Below are positions 26,279 through 35,687 of a DNA stretch of 64,000 nt, one piece after another. Position 1 is the stretch's first letter. Each line of letters begins with the position of its first letter. The DNA comes from an uncultured Clostridia bacterium. Lineage in GTDB: Bacteria > Bacillota > Clostridia > UBA1381. The DNA is taken from positions 1-64,000 of the forward strand of contig CAKSUM010000010.1 of the NCBI GenBank assembly GCA_934501535.1, given 5' to 3'. The position numbers and the translations under genes were made by a program. The notes under the pieces were generated by a model that was not told where the DNA came from, searched no databases, and saw nothing but the letters and a program-made list of their open reading frames with translations.

Positions 26279-29096
26279 TTATATTAAAATTAAGGGCGCA
26301 AAGGTACACAATTTAAAAAATATTTCTTTAAATATCCCGAGAGAAAAACTGGTTGTTTTGACGGGACTTTCGGGTTCGGGAAAAAGCTCGCTTGCTTTTG
26401 ATACGATTTATGCCGAGGGACAGCGCAGATACGTTGAATCGCTTTCATCATATGCGCGGCAGTTTTTGGGGCAAATGGACAAGCCCGATGTGGAGAGCAT
26501 AGAGGGATTGTCACCGGCAATAAGTATTGACCAGAAAACAACCTCGAAAAATCCGCGTTCGACGGTGGGAACCGTGACCGAAATTTATGATTATCTGCGC
26601 CTTTTGTATGCGCGCGTCGGCGTGCCGCACTGTCCGAAGTGCGGAAAGGAAGTCAAAAGGCAGACTGTTGACCAAATTGTCGATAGAGTAATGTCACTTG
26701 AAGAGGGCACAAAAATTCAAGTGCTGTCGCCGGTTGTCCGCGAAAAAAAAGGCGAGCACAAAAAGGTGTTTGAGAGCGCAAAAAAATCCGGATATGTCCG
26801 TGTAAAGGCAGACGGTATTCAATATGACCTTTCCGAGGAAATAAATCTTGAAAAAACAAAAAAACACAACATTGAAGTAATAATCGACCGTCTTGTAATC
26901 CGCAGCGGAATAGCGCAGCGCCTTACCGATTCAATTGAAAACGCACTGCATTTAAGCGGTGACCTTGTTATGATTGAAATTATTGACGGGGAAATATTAA
27001 AGTTCAGCCAGAGCTATGCATGCGATGACTGCGGCATAAGTTTGCAGGAGCTTGCGCCGAGAAGTTTTTCGTTCAACAATCCGTACGGCGCATGCCCGGA
27101 ATGTGACGGTTTGGGAATATTGACAAAAATCGACCCCGATTTGATTATAGTCGACGAAAACCGCCCGCTTTTGGAGGGGGCGATAAATTGCATGGGCTGG
27201 GCGGCACCCGGAATTGCGGACAGCATGGCGCATATGTATTTTAAGGGAATACTTGACCATTTCGGGATTGATTATTCCACGCCGTGGAAGGACATGCCGG
27301 AGGAGGTGCGCCGGGTGGTGCTTTACGGCACAAACGGTGAGAAATACGAATTTAAGTACAACCGAAATTACGGAAGCGGCACGATGAAAGCGGTGTACGA
27401 GGGTGTTGTAAACAACCTTGAACGCCGGTATCAGGAAACCACGTCTGCCTATTCAAAAAACGAAATTGAGAAATATATTCATGAAAGTACCTGTCCGAAG
27501 TGTCACGGAGCGCGTCTTAATGATGAAATATTGGCGGTAACCGTCGGAGGGAAAAACATCTACGAATTTACCTGCATGTCAATCGGCGATGAGATGGAAT
27601 TTATTTCCTCGCTGAAACTTTCAGAGCGCGAAGAATTTATAGCCGCTCAGATTATAAAGGAAATAAAGGCGCGACTTCAGTTTTTGCTTGATGTCGGACT
27701 GGATTATCTGACCCTGTCGAGAGCGTCGGCAACTCTTTCGGGCGGTGAGGCGCAGCGTATCCGTCTTGCAACGCAAATCGGCTCGGGGCTTATGGGCGTT
27801 TTATATATTCTCGATGAACCGAGTATCGGACTTCATCAGCGCGATAATGACAGACTGATTGCCACGTTAAAGCATCTTCGGGATATCGGCAATACGGTAA
27901 TCGTGGTTGAGCATGATGAGGACACGATGTATGCCGCGGATTATATCGCGGATATAGGGCCGGGCGCCGGTGTGAACGGCGGCGAAGTTGTTGCCGAGGG
28001 CACGGCGGAGGAAATAATGAAAGTTCCCCGTTCAGTGACGGGTCAGTATCTGAGTGGGAAAAAGAGTATCCCTGTGCCGGAAACACGCAGAAAGCCGTCT
28101 GATTTTATAGAAATTGTCGGCGCGCGCGAAAATAATCTGAAAAATGTCAGCGTTAAAATTCCGCTCGGCGTTTTCACGTGCGTAACAGGCGTTTCGGGTT
28201 CGGGCAAAAGCTCGCTTATTAACGAAATTCTGTATAAGGAGCTTGCGAAAAAACTCAACCGCGCATCCACTCACCCCGGCAAGCATAAGACAATCAAAGG
28301 AATTGAAAAACTTGACAAAATAATAAATATCGACCAGTCACCGATAGGCAGAACGCCGCGCTCAAATCCGGCGACATATACAAATCTTTTTAATGATATT
28401 CGTGAGGTGTTTGCATCGACGAATGACGCAAAGGTACGCGGATACAAGCCCGGGCGGTTCAGCTTTAACGTTAAAGGCGGCAGGTGCGAGGCGTGCGCCG
28501 GTGACGGTATTGTGAAAATCGAGATGAATTTTCTTGCCGATATTTATGTTCCGTGCGAGGTCTGCAAGGGGCAAAGATATAACCGTGAAACGCTTGAGGT
28601 GCGCTACAAAGGTAAGAATATCTATGATGTTCTTGAGATGACGGTTGATGAGGCACTTGAATTTTTCAAAAATCTGCCGAAGCTGCGCAGAAAGCTGGAC
28701 ACACTCAAACAGGTCGGACTGGGGTATATCAAGCTCGGGCAAAGCTCTACAACCCTTTCGGGCGGCGAGGCGCAGCGTGTAAAGCTCGCAACAGAGCTTT
28801 CAAAACGCGGTACCGGTAAGACGATATACGTTCTCGATGAGCCGACAACCGGTTTGCATGCGGCAGACGTTCACAGACTTGTAGACGTGCTGCAGCAGCT
28901 TGTGGACAACGGAAACACGGTGGTTGTTATCGAGCATAATCTGGATATGATAAAGACAGCCGACCATATTATAGACTTGGGGCCGGAGGGCGGCAGCGGC
29001 GGCGGAACCATTGTTGCCGAAGGTACCCCGGAAAAGGTTGCCGAATGTAAAAATTCGTACACGGGAAAATATCTGAAAAAGTATTTAAAGAGGTAA
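26271..29096 (+). CDS. uvrA: UvrABC excinuclease subunit A
   Basis: The 941-residue damage sensor has two ABC ATPase modules: first Walker A GLSGSGKSSLAFDT near residue 31 with signature LSGGEAQRIRLA; second Walker A GVSGSGKSSLINE near 640 and signature LSGGEAQRVKLA. It has zinc-finger cysteine pairs in both halves (CPKCGKEV..., CEACAGDG/CEVCKG). ATG 26271 overlaps the uvrB stop by 8 nt; a GTG two codons earlier is possible but less likely. The HAD gene follows directly. Confidence 0.98.
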   Translation: MNNYIKIKGAKVHNLKNISLNIPREKLVVLTGLSGSGKSSLAFDTIYAEGQRRYVESLSSYARQFLGQMDKPDVESIEGLSPAISIDQKTTSKNPRSTVGTVTEIYDYLRLLYARVGVPHCPKCGKEVKRQTVDQIVDRVMSLEEGTKIQVLSPVVREKKGEHKKVFESAKKSGYVRVKADGIQYDLSEEINLEKTKKHNIEVIIDRLVIRSGIAQRLTDSIENALHLSGDLVMIEIIDGEILKFSQSYACDDCGISLQELAPRSFSFNNPYGACPECDGLGILTKIDPDLIIVDENRPLLEGAINCMGWAAPGIADSMAHMYFKGILDHFGIDYSTPWKDMPEEVRRVVLYGTNGEKYEFKYNRNYGSGTMKAVYEGVVNNLERRYQETTSAYSKNEIEKYIHESTCPKCHGARLNDEILAVTVGGKNIYEFTCMSIGDEMEFISSLKLSEREEFIAAQIIKEIKARLQFLLDVGLDYLTLSRASATLSGGEAQRIRLATQIGSGLMGVLYILDEPSIGLHQRDNDRLIATLKHLRDIGNTVIVVEHDEDTMYAADYIADIGPGAGVNGGEVVAEGTAEEIMKVPRSVTGQYLSGKKSIPVPETRRKPSDFIEIVGARENNLKNVSVKIPLGVFTCVTGVSGSGKSSLINEILYKELAKKLNRASTHPGKHKTIKGIEKLDKIINIDQSPIGRTPRSNPATYTNLFNDIREVFASTNDAKVRGYKPGRFSFNVKGGRCEACAGDGIVKIEMNFLADIYVPCEVCKGQRYNRETLEVRYKGKNIYDVLEMTVDEALEFFKNLPKLRRKLDTLKQVGLGYIKLGQSSTTLSGGEAQRVKLATELSKRGTGKTIYVLDEPTTGLHAADVHRLVDVLQQLVDNGNTVVVIEHNLDMIKTADHIIDLGPEGGSGGGTIVAEGTPEKVAECKNSYTGKYLKKYLKR

Positions 29097-29747
29097 ATGA
29101 TGTTTGATTTTATATTGTTTGATTTGGACGGCACGCTGACCGACTCGAAAGAGGGGATAATTAACTGCGTCAGGTATGCACTTGAGTCTTTCGGTATTCA
29201 TGAGGAGGATATGGCGGCATTGCTGCGGTTTATCGGGCCGCCGCTTGCGGATATGTTTAAGGAAACATACGGATTTACCGATGAACAGACGCTTGCGGTT
29301 GTGGCAAAATACCGTGAAAGATATTCCGCTGTCGGGTTGTTTGAAAATTCGCTGATTGACGGGGCGGAGGAGTTGCTTTCCGCGCTGCATAAAAGCGGAA
29401 AAAGACTTGCGCTTGCTACGTCAAAGCCGTTTGTTTTTGCCGAACGGATAATAAAAGAATTCGGGATTGATAAATATTTTGACTATGCCGTCGGGGCGGA
29501 GCTTGACGGAACGCTCGGGCGTAAGGACGAGGTTATACAAGAAGTTCTGCGCCGGGCGGAAATTGCGGATTTATCAAAAGCGGTCATGGTGGGCGACCGC
29601 AAACACGATATTCTGGGCGCAAAAAAGTGTAAAATTGCGTCGGTCGGCGTGCGATGCGGCTACGCCGAGGAAAATGAACTGGAACAGGCAGGAGCGGATT
29701 ACATCTGTGAAAATCTTGCGGAATTAAAAGACTTTTTGTTAAAATAA
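29097..29747 (+). CDS. HAD-superfamily phosphatase, phosphoglycolate phosphatase-like
   Basis: The 216-residue hydrolase has the nucleophile motif FDLDGTLTDS at the N terminus (two Asp), the Thr/Ser motif ATSKP near 102, the conserved Lys region, and the final acidic motif VMVGDRKHDILGAKK near 162. A helical cap (class C1) sits in between. Relatives include Gph and PpaX, acting on small phosphate esters such as phosphoglycolate or pyrophosphate. The substrate is not decidable here. It follows uvrA with no gap; ATG 29097 or 29100 may be used. Confidence 0.88.
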   Translation: MMFDFILFDLDGTLTDSKEGIINCVRYALESFGIHEEDMAALLRFIGPPLADMFKETYGFTDEQTLAVVAKYRERYSAVGLFENSLIDGAEELLSALHKSGKRLALATSKPFVFAERIIKEFGIDKYFDYAVGAELDGTLGRKDEVIQEVLRRAEIADLSKAVMVGDRKHDILGAKKCKIASVGVRCGYAEENELEQAGADYICENLAELKDFLLK

Positions 29748-29749
29748 GC

Positions 29750-29778
29750 TTGACATTTTCGAAAAAAAGTGTCATAAT
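29750..29778 (+). promoter_or_regulatory. Promoter of the thrS T-box transcript
   Basis: TTGACA (29750-29755) and CATAAT (29773-29778) are 17 bp apart, starting 3 bp past the HAD stop codon. Confidence 0.85.
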
Positions 29779-29784
29779 ATAGAA

Positions 29785-30045
29785 TGAAAGACGATGAAAA
29801 AGACAGTAGTCACCGGCATAAACCAAAAAGAGAGGAAACATCGCGGCTGTAAGTGTTTCTTTGGGGGCGGGCGACGAATACCGCTTTGGAGTTGCGTATC
29901 GAACGGGTTTTTCAGTAGATATTGCCGCACAATCCCTGCGTTATGGGTAATTAAGCGATGATTTTCAATCATAATTAGGGTGGAACCGTGCATTGTAATT
30001 TTGCACCCCTAAGAAAACAACAGTTTTCTTGGGGTGTTTTTTTAT
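29785..30045 (+). promoter_or_regulatory. T-box riboswitch controlling thrS
   Basis: The leader carries the T-box proper AGGGTGGAACCGTG (29977-29990), which pairs with the tRNA acceptor end. A strong terminator hairpin follows (CACCCC..AAGAAAAC with GTTTTCTTGGGGTG, 30004-30036) with a T run. Upstream lie Stem I landmarks, including an AGTAG near 29805, AGAGGAA near 29830 and a specifier-type stretch GAATACCGC. ACC at 29880-29882, a Thr codon followed by a purine, is the likely specifier. Uncharged tRNA-Thr would open the terminator and allow thrS transcription. This fills the 348-bp gap. Confidence 0.93.
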
Positions 30046-30095
30046 CCCGGAAAACCGAAAAAAATCGTTAATGTATCTGAAAGGAAGTAGAAACA

Positions 30096-31847
30096 ATGGA
30101 AATGAATGAACTGCAAACACTAAGACATTCCGCCTCGCATGTTATGGCGCAGGCAGTAAAAAGACTGTATCCGGATACCAAGCTGGCTATCGGCCCGGCA
30201 ATCGATACGGGATTTTACTACGATTTTGATTCGGAGCACACCTTCACTATGGAGGATTTGGAAAGAATCGAAGCGGAAATGAAAAAAATCGCAAAGGAAA
30301 ATCTTAAAATTGAACGTTTTGAGCTGCCGAGAAACGAGGCACTTGAACTGATGAAAGACGAACCGTACAAGGTTGAGCTGATTAATGACCTTCCCGAGGG
30401 AGAAACAATTTCTTTCTACAAACAGGGTGATTTTACCGATTTGTGTGCCGGCCCGCATGTGAATTACACAAGCAAGATAAAAGCATTCAAGCTTTTGAGC
30501 GCAACGGGTGCATACTGGCGCGGCGATGAGCATAATAAAATGCTGCAGAGAATTTACGGTACGGCGTTCAAAACAAAAGACGAGCTGAACGAATACCTTG
30601 AAAAGCGTGAAGAAGCGAGAAAGCGCGACCACAATAAACTGGGACGTGAGCTTGAGCTGTTCACAACAGCAGATATAATCGGACAGGGTCTGCCTATCAT
30701 GCTGCCGAAGGGCGCGAGAATAATCCAGCTTTTGCAGCGCTTTGTCGAGGACGAGGAACAAAAAAGAGGCTGGCAGCTTACCAAAACTCCGCTGATGGCT
30801 AAAAGCGACCTGTATAAACTTTCGGGACACTGGGATCACTACCAGGACGGAATGTTCGTTTTGGGTGATGAAGAAAAGGATAAGGAAGTATTCGCACTGC
30901 GCCCGATGACATGTCCGTTCCAGTATCAGGCATTTTTGAACCGCGGCCGTTCTTACAGAGATTTGCCGATGCGTCTTAACGAAACCTCAACACTGTTTAG
31001 AAATGAAGCGTCGGGCGAGATGCACGGACTTATCCGCGTGCGCCAGTTCACCATTTCCGAAGGACACCTGATGTGTACTCCGGATCAGCTTGAGGGCGAA
31101 TTCAGGGGCTGTCTTGATTTGACGAATTACCTGCTGAAAACGCTTGGATTGCTTGAAGATGTAACTTACCGTTTTTCGCAGTGGGATCCCGATGACAGAG
31201 AAAAATATATCGGTACACCCGAGCAGTGGGACGAGGCACAGGGCGTCATGAAAAAAATTCTTGATCACCTCGAAATTCCGTATACCATCGGTGTGGGCGA
31301 GGCAGCGTTCTACGGACCGAAACTCGATATTCAGATTAAGAACGTATACGGCAAGGAGGATACTCTGGTAACAATTCAGATTGATCAGATGCTTGCGGAA
31401 AAATTCGGCATGGAATACACTGATAAAGACGGAACAAAGAAAAATCCGTATATCATTCACAGAACGTCGCTCGGCTGCTATGAAAGAACGCTTGCGCTGC
31501 TTATTGAAAAATACGCAGGCGCATTCCCGGCATGGCTTGCCCCTGTTCAGGTTAAAATTCTGCCGATTGCCGACAGACATCACGAATATGCACAAAAGAT
31601 TAAGGAACAGCTTGCTGACGCAGGAATTATCCGCGTCGAAGTTGATGACCGTGCTGAAAAAATCGGATATAAAATCCGTGAGGCACAGCTCGAAAAAGTT
31701 CCGTATATGCTTGTAGTGGGCGATAAGGATATTGAAAACGGCGCCGTTTCGGTACGTTCGCGCAAGGACGGCGATATAGGCAGCAAAACAATAGAAGAAT
31801 TTATTGCGGAGCTGTCGGAGGAAATCAGAACAAAAGCAATAAAATAA
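30096..31847 (+). CDS. thrS: Threonyl-tRNA synthetase without TGS domain
   Basis: The 583-residue class II synthetase charges tRNA-Thr. It has the editing domain with HSASH (11-15) and CAGPH (about 131-135). The catalytic core follows, with RPMTCPFQYQAFLNR holding the zinc Cys, MRLNETSTLFRNEASGEMHGL (motif 2) and RTSLGCYERTLALLIEKY (motif 3). The C-terminal anticodon domain is complete. The usual N-terminal TGS domain (about 60 residues) is missing: the protein starts straight at the editing domain, and no TGS-like coding lies before the ATG. AAGGAAG precedes ATG 30096. It is controlled by the T-box upstream. Confidence 0.96.
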   Translation: MEMNELQTLRHSASHVMAQAVKRLYPDTKLAIGPAIDTGFYYDFDSEHTFTMEDLERIEAEMKKIAKENLKIERFELPRNEALELMKDEPYKVELINDLPEGETISFYKQGDFTDLCAGPHVNYTSKIKAFKLLSATGAYWRGDEHNKMLQRIYGTAFKTKDELNEYLEKREEARKRDHNKLGRELELFTTADIIGQGLPIMLPKGARIIQLLQRFVEDEEQKRGWQLTKTPLMAKSDLYKLSGHWDHYQDGMFVLGDEEKDKEVFALRPMTCPFQYQAFLNRGRSYRDLPMRLNETSTLFRNEASGEMHGLIRVRQFTISEGHLMCTPDQLEGEFRGCLDLTNYLLKTLGLLEDVTYRFSQWDPDDREKYIGTPEQWDEAQGVMKKILDHLEIPYTIGVGEAAFYGPKLDIQIKNVYGKEDTLVTIQIDQMLAEKFGMEYTDKDGTKKNPYIIHRTSLGCYERTLALLIEKYAGAFPAWLAPVQVKILPIADRHHEYAQKIKEQLADAGIIRVEVDDRAEKIGYKIREAQLEKVPYMLVVGDKDIENGAVSVRSRKDGDIGSKTIEEFIAELSEEIRTKAIK

Positions 31848-31857
31848 ATTCAGACCG

Positions 31858-31880
31858 GGGGAGTGCCGCACGCACTCCTC
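31858..31880 (+). terminator. Hairpin after thrS, possible weak terminator
   Basis: GGAGTGC (31860-31866) and GCACTCC (31872-31878) form a stem 11 bp past the thrS stop. The tail has few T, so yunB may be partly read through. Confidence 0.4.
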
Positions 31881-31931
31881 TTGTCACATTATTTACCGGT
31901 GCGGCATAATATACCGATAAGGGTGATTTGT

Positions 31932-32588
31932 ATGAGAATTGAATTGTCGCATCGCGGAAGGTCTGCATATAAGATTATATTTTTTGCTGTATTTGTATTT
32001 ATTACAGCTGTTTTCGTTGTGACTGCGGTATTGATTTTGTCGCGGTTCAAGCCGGTGTTTGCGGCAAAAGCGTCGCATGCGGCAAAAATCCGCGCCGTAA
32101 ATGTGCTGAATAATGCAATTGATGAAGCATTATCCGGTATTAATTCGGAAGAATTTGTAAATATTAAAACAGATGAAAACGGTGCGGTTACATCGGTCAG
32201 TGCCGATACCGCGCAAATGAATAGGCTGAGAACAAGGGTTTTATCGGCGGCGGAAAAGATTGCGGAAAACAGTGATGATGCTGTGGTGTACATACCGGTG
32301 GGAAGCCTTACGAATTATCCGGTGCTGCAGGGAATGGGGTACCGAATACCGGTTCATATCGTTATTGACGGTTTCACAAAGGTTGATTTTAATGATGAGT
32401 TTGAAAGCTGCGGTATTAATCAGGTCAGGCACAAAATTTTTCTGGACGCGTCGGCGGAATTTTCCGTTATTTCCGCAGCGATGACAACATCGGATACGGT
32501 ATCGCTTAAAATTCCTGTTTCCGAAACGGTTATTGCAGGCAGCGTTCCTACATATTACGGCAGCGGATTCAGTGTTATGGGGAGATAA
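31932..32588 (+). CDS. yunB: Sporulation protein YunB
   Basis: The 218-residue protein has one N-terminal membrane helix (IIFFAVFVFITAVFVVTAVLIL, about 14-36) followed by a YunB-type outer domain. Typical stretches are AVNVLNNAIDEALSG, NRLRTRVLSAAEKI, PVGSLTNYPVLQGMGYRIPVHI and the final PTYYGSGFSVMG. In Bacillus yunB is a mother-cell sporulation gene whose molecular role is unclear. ATG 31932 follows GGGTGATTTGT. It lies between thrS and ligA and supports a spore-forming host. Confidence 0.88.
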   Translation: MRIELSHRGRSAYKIIFFAVFVFITAVFVVTAVLILSRFKPVFAAKASHAAKIRAVNVLNNAIDEALSGINSEEFVNIKTDENGAVTSVSADTAQMNRLRTRVLSAAEKIAENSDDAVVYIPVGSLTNYPVLQGMGYRIPVHIVIDGFTKVDFNDEFESCGINQVRHKIFLDASAEFSVISAAMTTSDTVSLKIPVSETVIAGSVPTYYGSGFSVMGR

Positions 32589-32592
32589 ATTA

Positions 32593-34575
32593 ATGGATAA
32601 CATTCAAAAAAAGATTAAAGAACTATCAGAAATTCTGGATTATCATTCAAAGAAATATTATGTTGACGATTCTCCGGAAATAAGCGACTTTGAATATGAC
32701 AGAATGCTTCGTGAGCTGGAAAATCTTGAGGCGGAATATCCGCAGTATTTATCACCGCTTTCACCTACGCAGCGCGTCGGAGGAAAGGCGCTTGATAAAT
32801 TTGAACCGGTCACGCATGAGGTGCTTATGGAGAGCCTGCAGGACGCGTTTTCCGAGGAGGAAATTTATGATTTTGACAGGCGCGTGTCCGAGACCGTATC
32901 CGGGTATGACTATGTTGTAGAACACAAAATTGACGGACTTTCGGTATCGCTTGAATACCGGAACGGTGATTTTGTGCGCGGTTCCACGCGCGGAAACGGT
33001 GCTGTCGGCGAAGATGTGACGCAAAATCTGAAAACGGTGAAATCAATTCCTTTGCACCTTGCCGAAAAATTGCCGTTTCTTGAAGTACGCGGCGAAGTGT
33101 ATATTTCAAAAGATAATTTCAGAAAAATCAATGAGGAACGTGAAGAAACGGAGGAGCCGACATTTGCAAATCCCAGAAATGCCGCAGCCGGTTCACTCCG
33201 CCAGCTTGACCCGAAAATTGCGGCAAAGCGGAAGATGGACATTTTCGTATTCAATATTCAGCAAATCGAGGGTCATGAAATAAAAACGCATATTGAGGGA
33301 CTGCGGTATCTCAGAAAGCTCGGATTTAAAACGATACTGAATGATGAGGTTTTTCCGGATATAAAATCGGCATTTAAGCGCGTTCTGGAAATTGGGGAGG
33401 AACGCGGCGGACTGCCCTTTGACATTGACGGAGCGGTTATAAAGGTCAATGACCTGGACATGCGTAAAATTTTGGGTTCTACGGCAAAATTTCCGCGCTG
33501 GGCAATTGCGTACAAGTATCCGCCCGAGCAGAAAGAAACAAAACTTCTCGATATTTTGGTACAGGTCGGCAGAACCGGAACCGTCACGCCGCTGGCTGTC
33601 TTAGAGCCTGTTCATGTCGCCGGCACCACTGTTTCACGTGCGACACTCCATAATCAGGATTATATTGACGAAAAAGATATAAAAATAGGTGATACTGTCA
33701 TTGTTCAGAAGGCGGGAGATATTATTCCGGAAATCCTTGAGGTAAAAAAGGACAAGCGCACCGGCAGCGAAAAAAGCTTCCATATGCCGGAAACGTGTCC
33801 GGTGTGCGGCGCGCTTGTTGTGCGCGAGGAGGGCGAGGCTGCGTACAGGTGCACCGGCGCTGCCTGTCCGGCGCAGATTATGCGGAATATCATTCATTTC
33901 GTTTCGCGCAGCGCTATGGATATTGACGGACTCGGCCCTGCAATAATAAAACAGCTTTTGGACAACGGGCTGATAAAAAGTGCGGCGGATTTATACTATT
34001 TAAAACCCGAAGATGTTGAAAAACTTGATAAAATGGGAAAGAAATCCGCGGCAAATCTTATGACGTCAATTGAAAACTCAAAACAAAATCAGCTTTCACG
34101 GCTGATAACCGCACTCGGAATACGGTTTGTGGGCGCTAAGGCGTCGAAGGTAGTTGCTGCAGAGGTGAAATCCATGGACGCGCTTATGAAAGCGGACATT
34201 CAAACTCTAACGAAGATTGATGAAATCGGAGATGTAATGGCGGAAAGCATCACGGATTATTTCCGCGAACCGCAAAATCTGGCATTTATTGAACGTCTGC
34301 GCGAGGCAGGCGTGAACATGACAGAACAAACCGAAGAACTATCGGATACGCGTTTTGAGGGCATGACATTTGTCCTGACGGGGACGCTTGAGGGCTTTAC
34401 GCGAAGTGAGGCATCGGAAATTATTGAGAAATTCGGCGGAAAGACCTCCTCCGGCGTATCGAAAAAAACAACCTATGTCCTTGCAGGCAGCGAAGCAGGC
34501 AGCAAGCTTGACAAGGCAAATGCGCTCGGAGTTACGGTTATATCAGAGGACGAATTCAGGGATATGATAAAATGA
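32593..34575 (+). CDS. ligA: NAD-dependent DNA ligase
   Basis: The 660-residue ligase seals nicks, using NAD. It has the Ia domain (HSKKYYVDDSPEISDFEYD) and the adenylation domain with catalytic Lys112 in HKIDGL. The OB fold comes next, then a four-Cys zinc finger (CPVCG..., CTGAACP). Helix-hairpin-helix repeats and a C-terminal BRCT domain (FEGMTFVLTGTLEGFTRSEA, about 590-660) complete it. ATG 32593 is preceded by GGGGAGATAAATTA. Its stop codon overlaps the next gene (ATGA type). Confidence 0.98.
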   Translation: MDNIQKKIKELSEILDYHSKKYYVDDSPEISDFEYDRMLRELENLEAEYPQYLSPLSPTQRVGGKALDKFEPVTHEVLMESLQDAFSEEEIYDFDRRVSETVSGYDYVVEHKIDGLSVSLEYRNGDFVRGSTRGNGAVGEDVTQNLKTVKSIPLHLAEKLPFLEVRGEVYISKDNFRKINEEREETEEPTFANPRNAAAGSLRQLDPKIAAKRKMDIFVFNIQQIEGHEIKTHIEGLRYLRKLGFKTILNDEVFPDIKSAFKRVLEIGEERGGLPFDIDGAVIKVNDLDMRKILGSTAKFPRWAIAYKYPPEQKETKLLDILVQVGRTGTVTPLAVLEPVHVAGTTVSRATLHNQDYIDEKDIKIGDTVIVQKAGDIIPEILEVKKDKRTGSEKSFHMPETCPVCGALVVREEGEAAYRCTGAACPAQIMRNIIHFVSRSAMDIDGLGPAIIKQLLDNGLIKSAADLYYLKPEDVEKLDKMGKKSAANLMTSIENSKQNQLSRLITALGIRFVGAKASKVVAAEVKSMDALMKADIQTLTKIDEIGDVMAESITDYFREPQNLAFIERLREAGVNMTEQTEELSDTRFEGMTFVLTGTLEGFTRSEASEIIEKFGGKTSSGVSKKTTYVLAGSEAGSKLDKANALGVTVISEDEFRDMIK

Positions 34576-35264
34576 GGGCAGCGGTTGATTTCAGAACAGA
34601 CGAAAAATCGGTAAAAGCGCTGGAAAAACGGGGTATAGAGGTTATCAAAACGCCGCGTCTTGCATCGGTATACAATGCGATTTGCGGTCATGCGGATATA
34701 ATGATTCATAAGCTTTCTGACGAAGAAATCGTGTGCGAACCGACTGTATATGATTATTTTGCCGGCTGCGGCTGTAATGTAAAATGCGGCGGTACGAAGG
34801 TTAGCGGCGAATATCCGCTGGATATAGCCTACAATGCGGCACGCGTCGGAAACAGCTTATTCTGCATGGAAAAGTACACAGATGAAGTAATTTTGAATTA
34901 TTGCAGAGAGCGCGGTATTAAGATTATAAATACAAAGCAGGGTTATGCAAAGTGTTCGGTATGCATTGTATCTGAAAATGCGATTATTACTTCGGATAAA
35001 AATATTGCGCGGTGCGCGGACAGAAACGGGATTGACGTTCTGGTAACGGATGACCGGGATATTATTCTTGAGGATTTTGAACACGGATTTATCGGGGGCG
35101 CGTCGGGACTCTTGCCCGGCGGTGTGCTGGCGTTTAACGGGAATATTGAACTGCATGGGGACTGCAAGAGAATTATAGATTTTTGCAGCAGGTATAATGT
35201 GGAGGCTATATCGCTGAATGACGGCCCCGTTGTCGATATAGGCAGCATCATATGCATGCCGTAG
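34572..35264 (+). CDS. DUF6873-type GME-fold protein
   Basis: The 230-residue protein resembles the clostridial DUF6873 group, whose fold is that of guanidino-group-modifying enzymes (arginine deiminase, amidinotransferases). Seen: a GCGCNVKCGG Cys-rich stretch near 66, KQGYAKCSVCIVSENAIITSDKN near 120, EDFEHGFIGGASGLLPGG near 172, and SLNDGPVVDIGSI at the end. A Cys/Asp/His-style active site is plausible but I cannot assign a reaction. It overlaps the ligA stop by 4 nt (ATGA), so it is translated with ligA. The gene ends before a hairpin at 35287. Confidence 0.7.
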   Translation: MRAAVDFRTDEKSVKALEKRGIEVIKTPRLASVYNAICGHADIMIHKLSDEEIVCEPTVYDYFAGCGCNVKCGGTKVSGEYPLDIAYNAARVGNSLFCMEKYTDEVILNYCRERGIKIINTKQGYAKCSVCIVSENAIITSDKNIARCADRNGIDVLVTDDRDIILEDFEHGFIGGASGLLPGGVLAFNGNIELHGDCKRIIDFCSRYNVEAISLNDGPVVDIGSIICMP

Positions 35265-35279
35265 GGATTGCACGGTATC

Positions 35280-35318
35280 TAAAAAAAGCCGAAAACCCAT
35301 TTTAGCGGGTTTCCGGCT
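35280..35318 (-). terminator. Terminator of the small membrane-protein gene
   Basis: On the minus strand AGCCGGAAACCC pairs with GGGTTTTCGGCT (35307-35318 with 35287-35298, one mismatch), followed by seven T. It ends the gene at 35382-35639. On the plus strand it may also slow transcription leaving the ligA operon. Confidence 0.75.
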
Positions 35319-35381
35319 ATGCATTTTGCTCATGCTGCTTTGAACTGAGTTTGCATGCTTGAAATTACGTCCGTTAACCGG

Positions 35382-35639
35382 CTAATCGGAATTGGCGTGG
35401 CAGCAGCCGCGGGTAATCAGCGTTACAAGGAAAATGATAAACAAAATTACGGTTGCGGCTATCAGTATCGGCACTACAGCCGTAAGAGTTTCATAGTAAA
35501 CAGTACCCAGTATCAATCCGATTGCGGCAAGGATAATCCCCAGGAGAAATGCGAGCGCCGCATTATAAAGACGGCAGCATCTCGATGTGCAGCGGCGGCC
35601 GTCATCGGTAACTTCAGGCTCGTTTATCGGGCAATACAT
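35382..35639 (-). CDS. Small two-helix membrane protein, function unknown
   Basis: The 85-residue protein starts MYCPINEPEVTDDGRRCTSRCCRLYN, then two hydrophobic segments (about 29-46 and 53-75) and a short tail with CC near residue 80. The Cys-rich ends beside membrane helices could bind metal or form disulfides. GGGGG lies 9 nt before the ATG and a good terminator follows, so it is likely a real gene. I know no function. The opposite strand is also open here but lacks a ribosome binding site. Confidence 0.6.
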   Translation of the reverse strand: MYCPINEPEVTDDGRRCTSRCCRLYNAALAFLLGIILAAIGLILGTVYYETLTAVVPILIAATVILFIIFLVTLITRGCCHANSD

Positions 35640-35687
35640 GAATTAACACCCCCTTCACTCTATATTATGCGAAGGGGAAGTATTATG

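Noticed and set aside
30987..31871. 294-codon open frame antisense to thrS
   Set aside because: thrS motifs and the T-box fix the coding strand; the antisense product has no family resemblance and no ribosome binding site.
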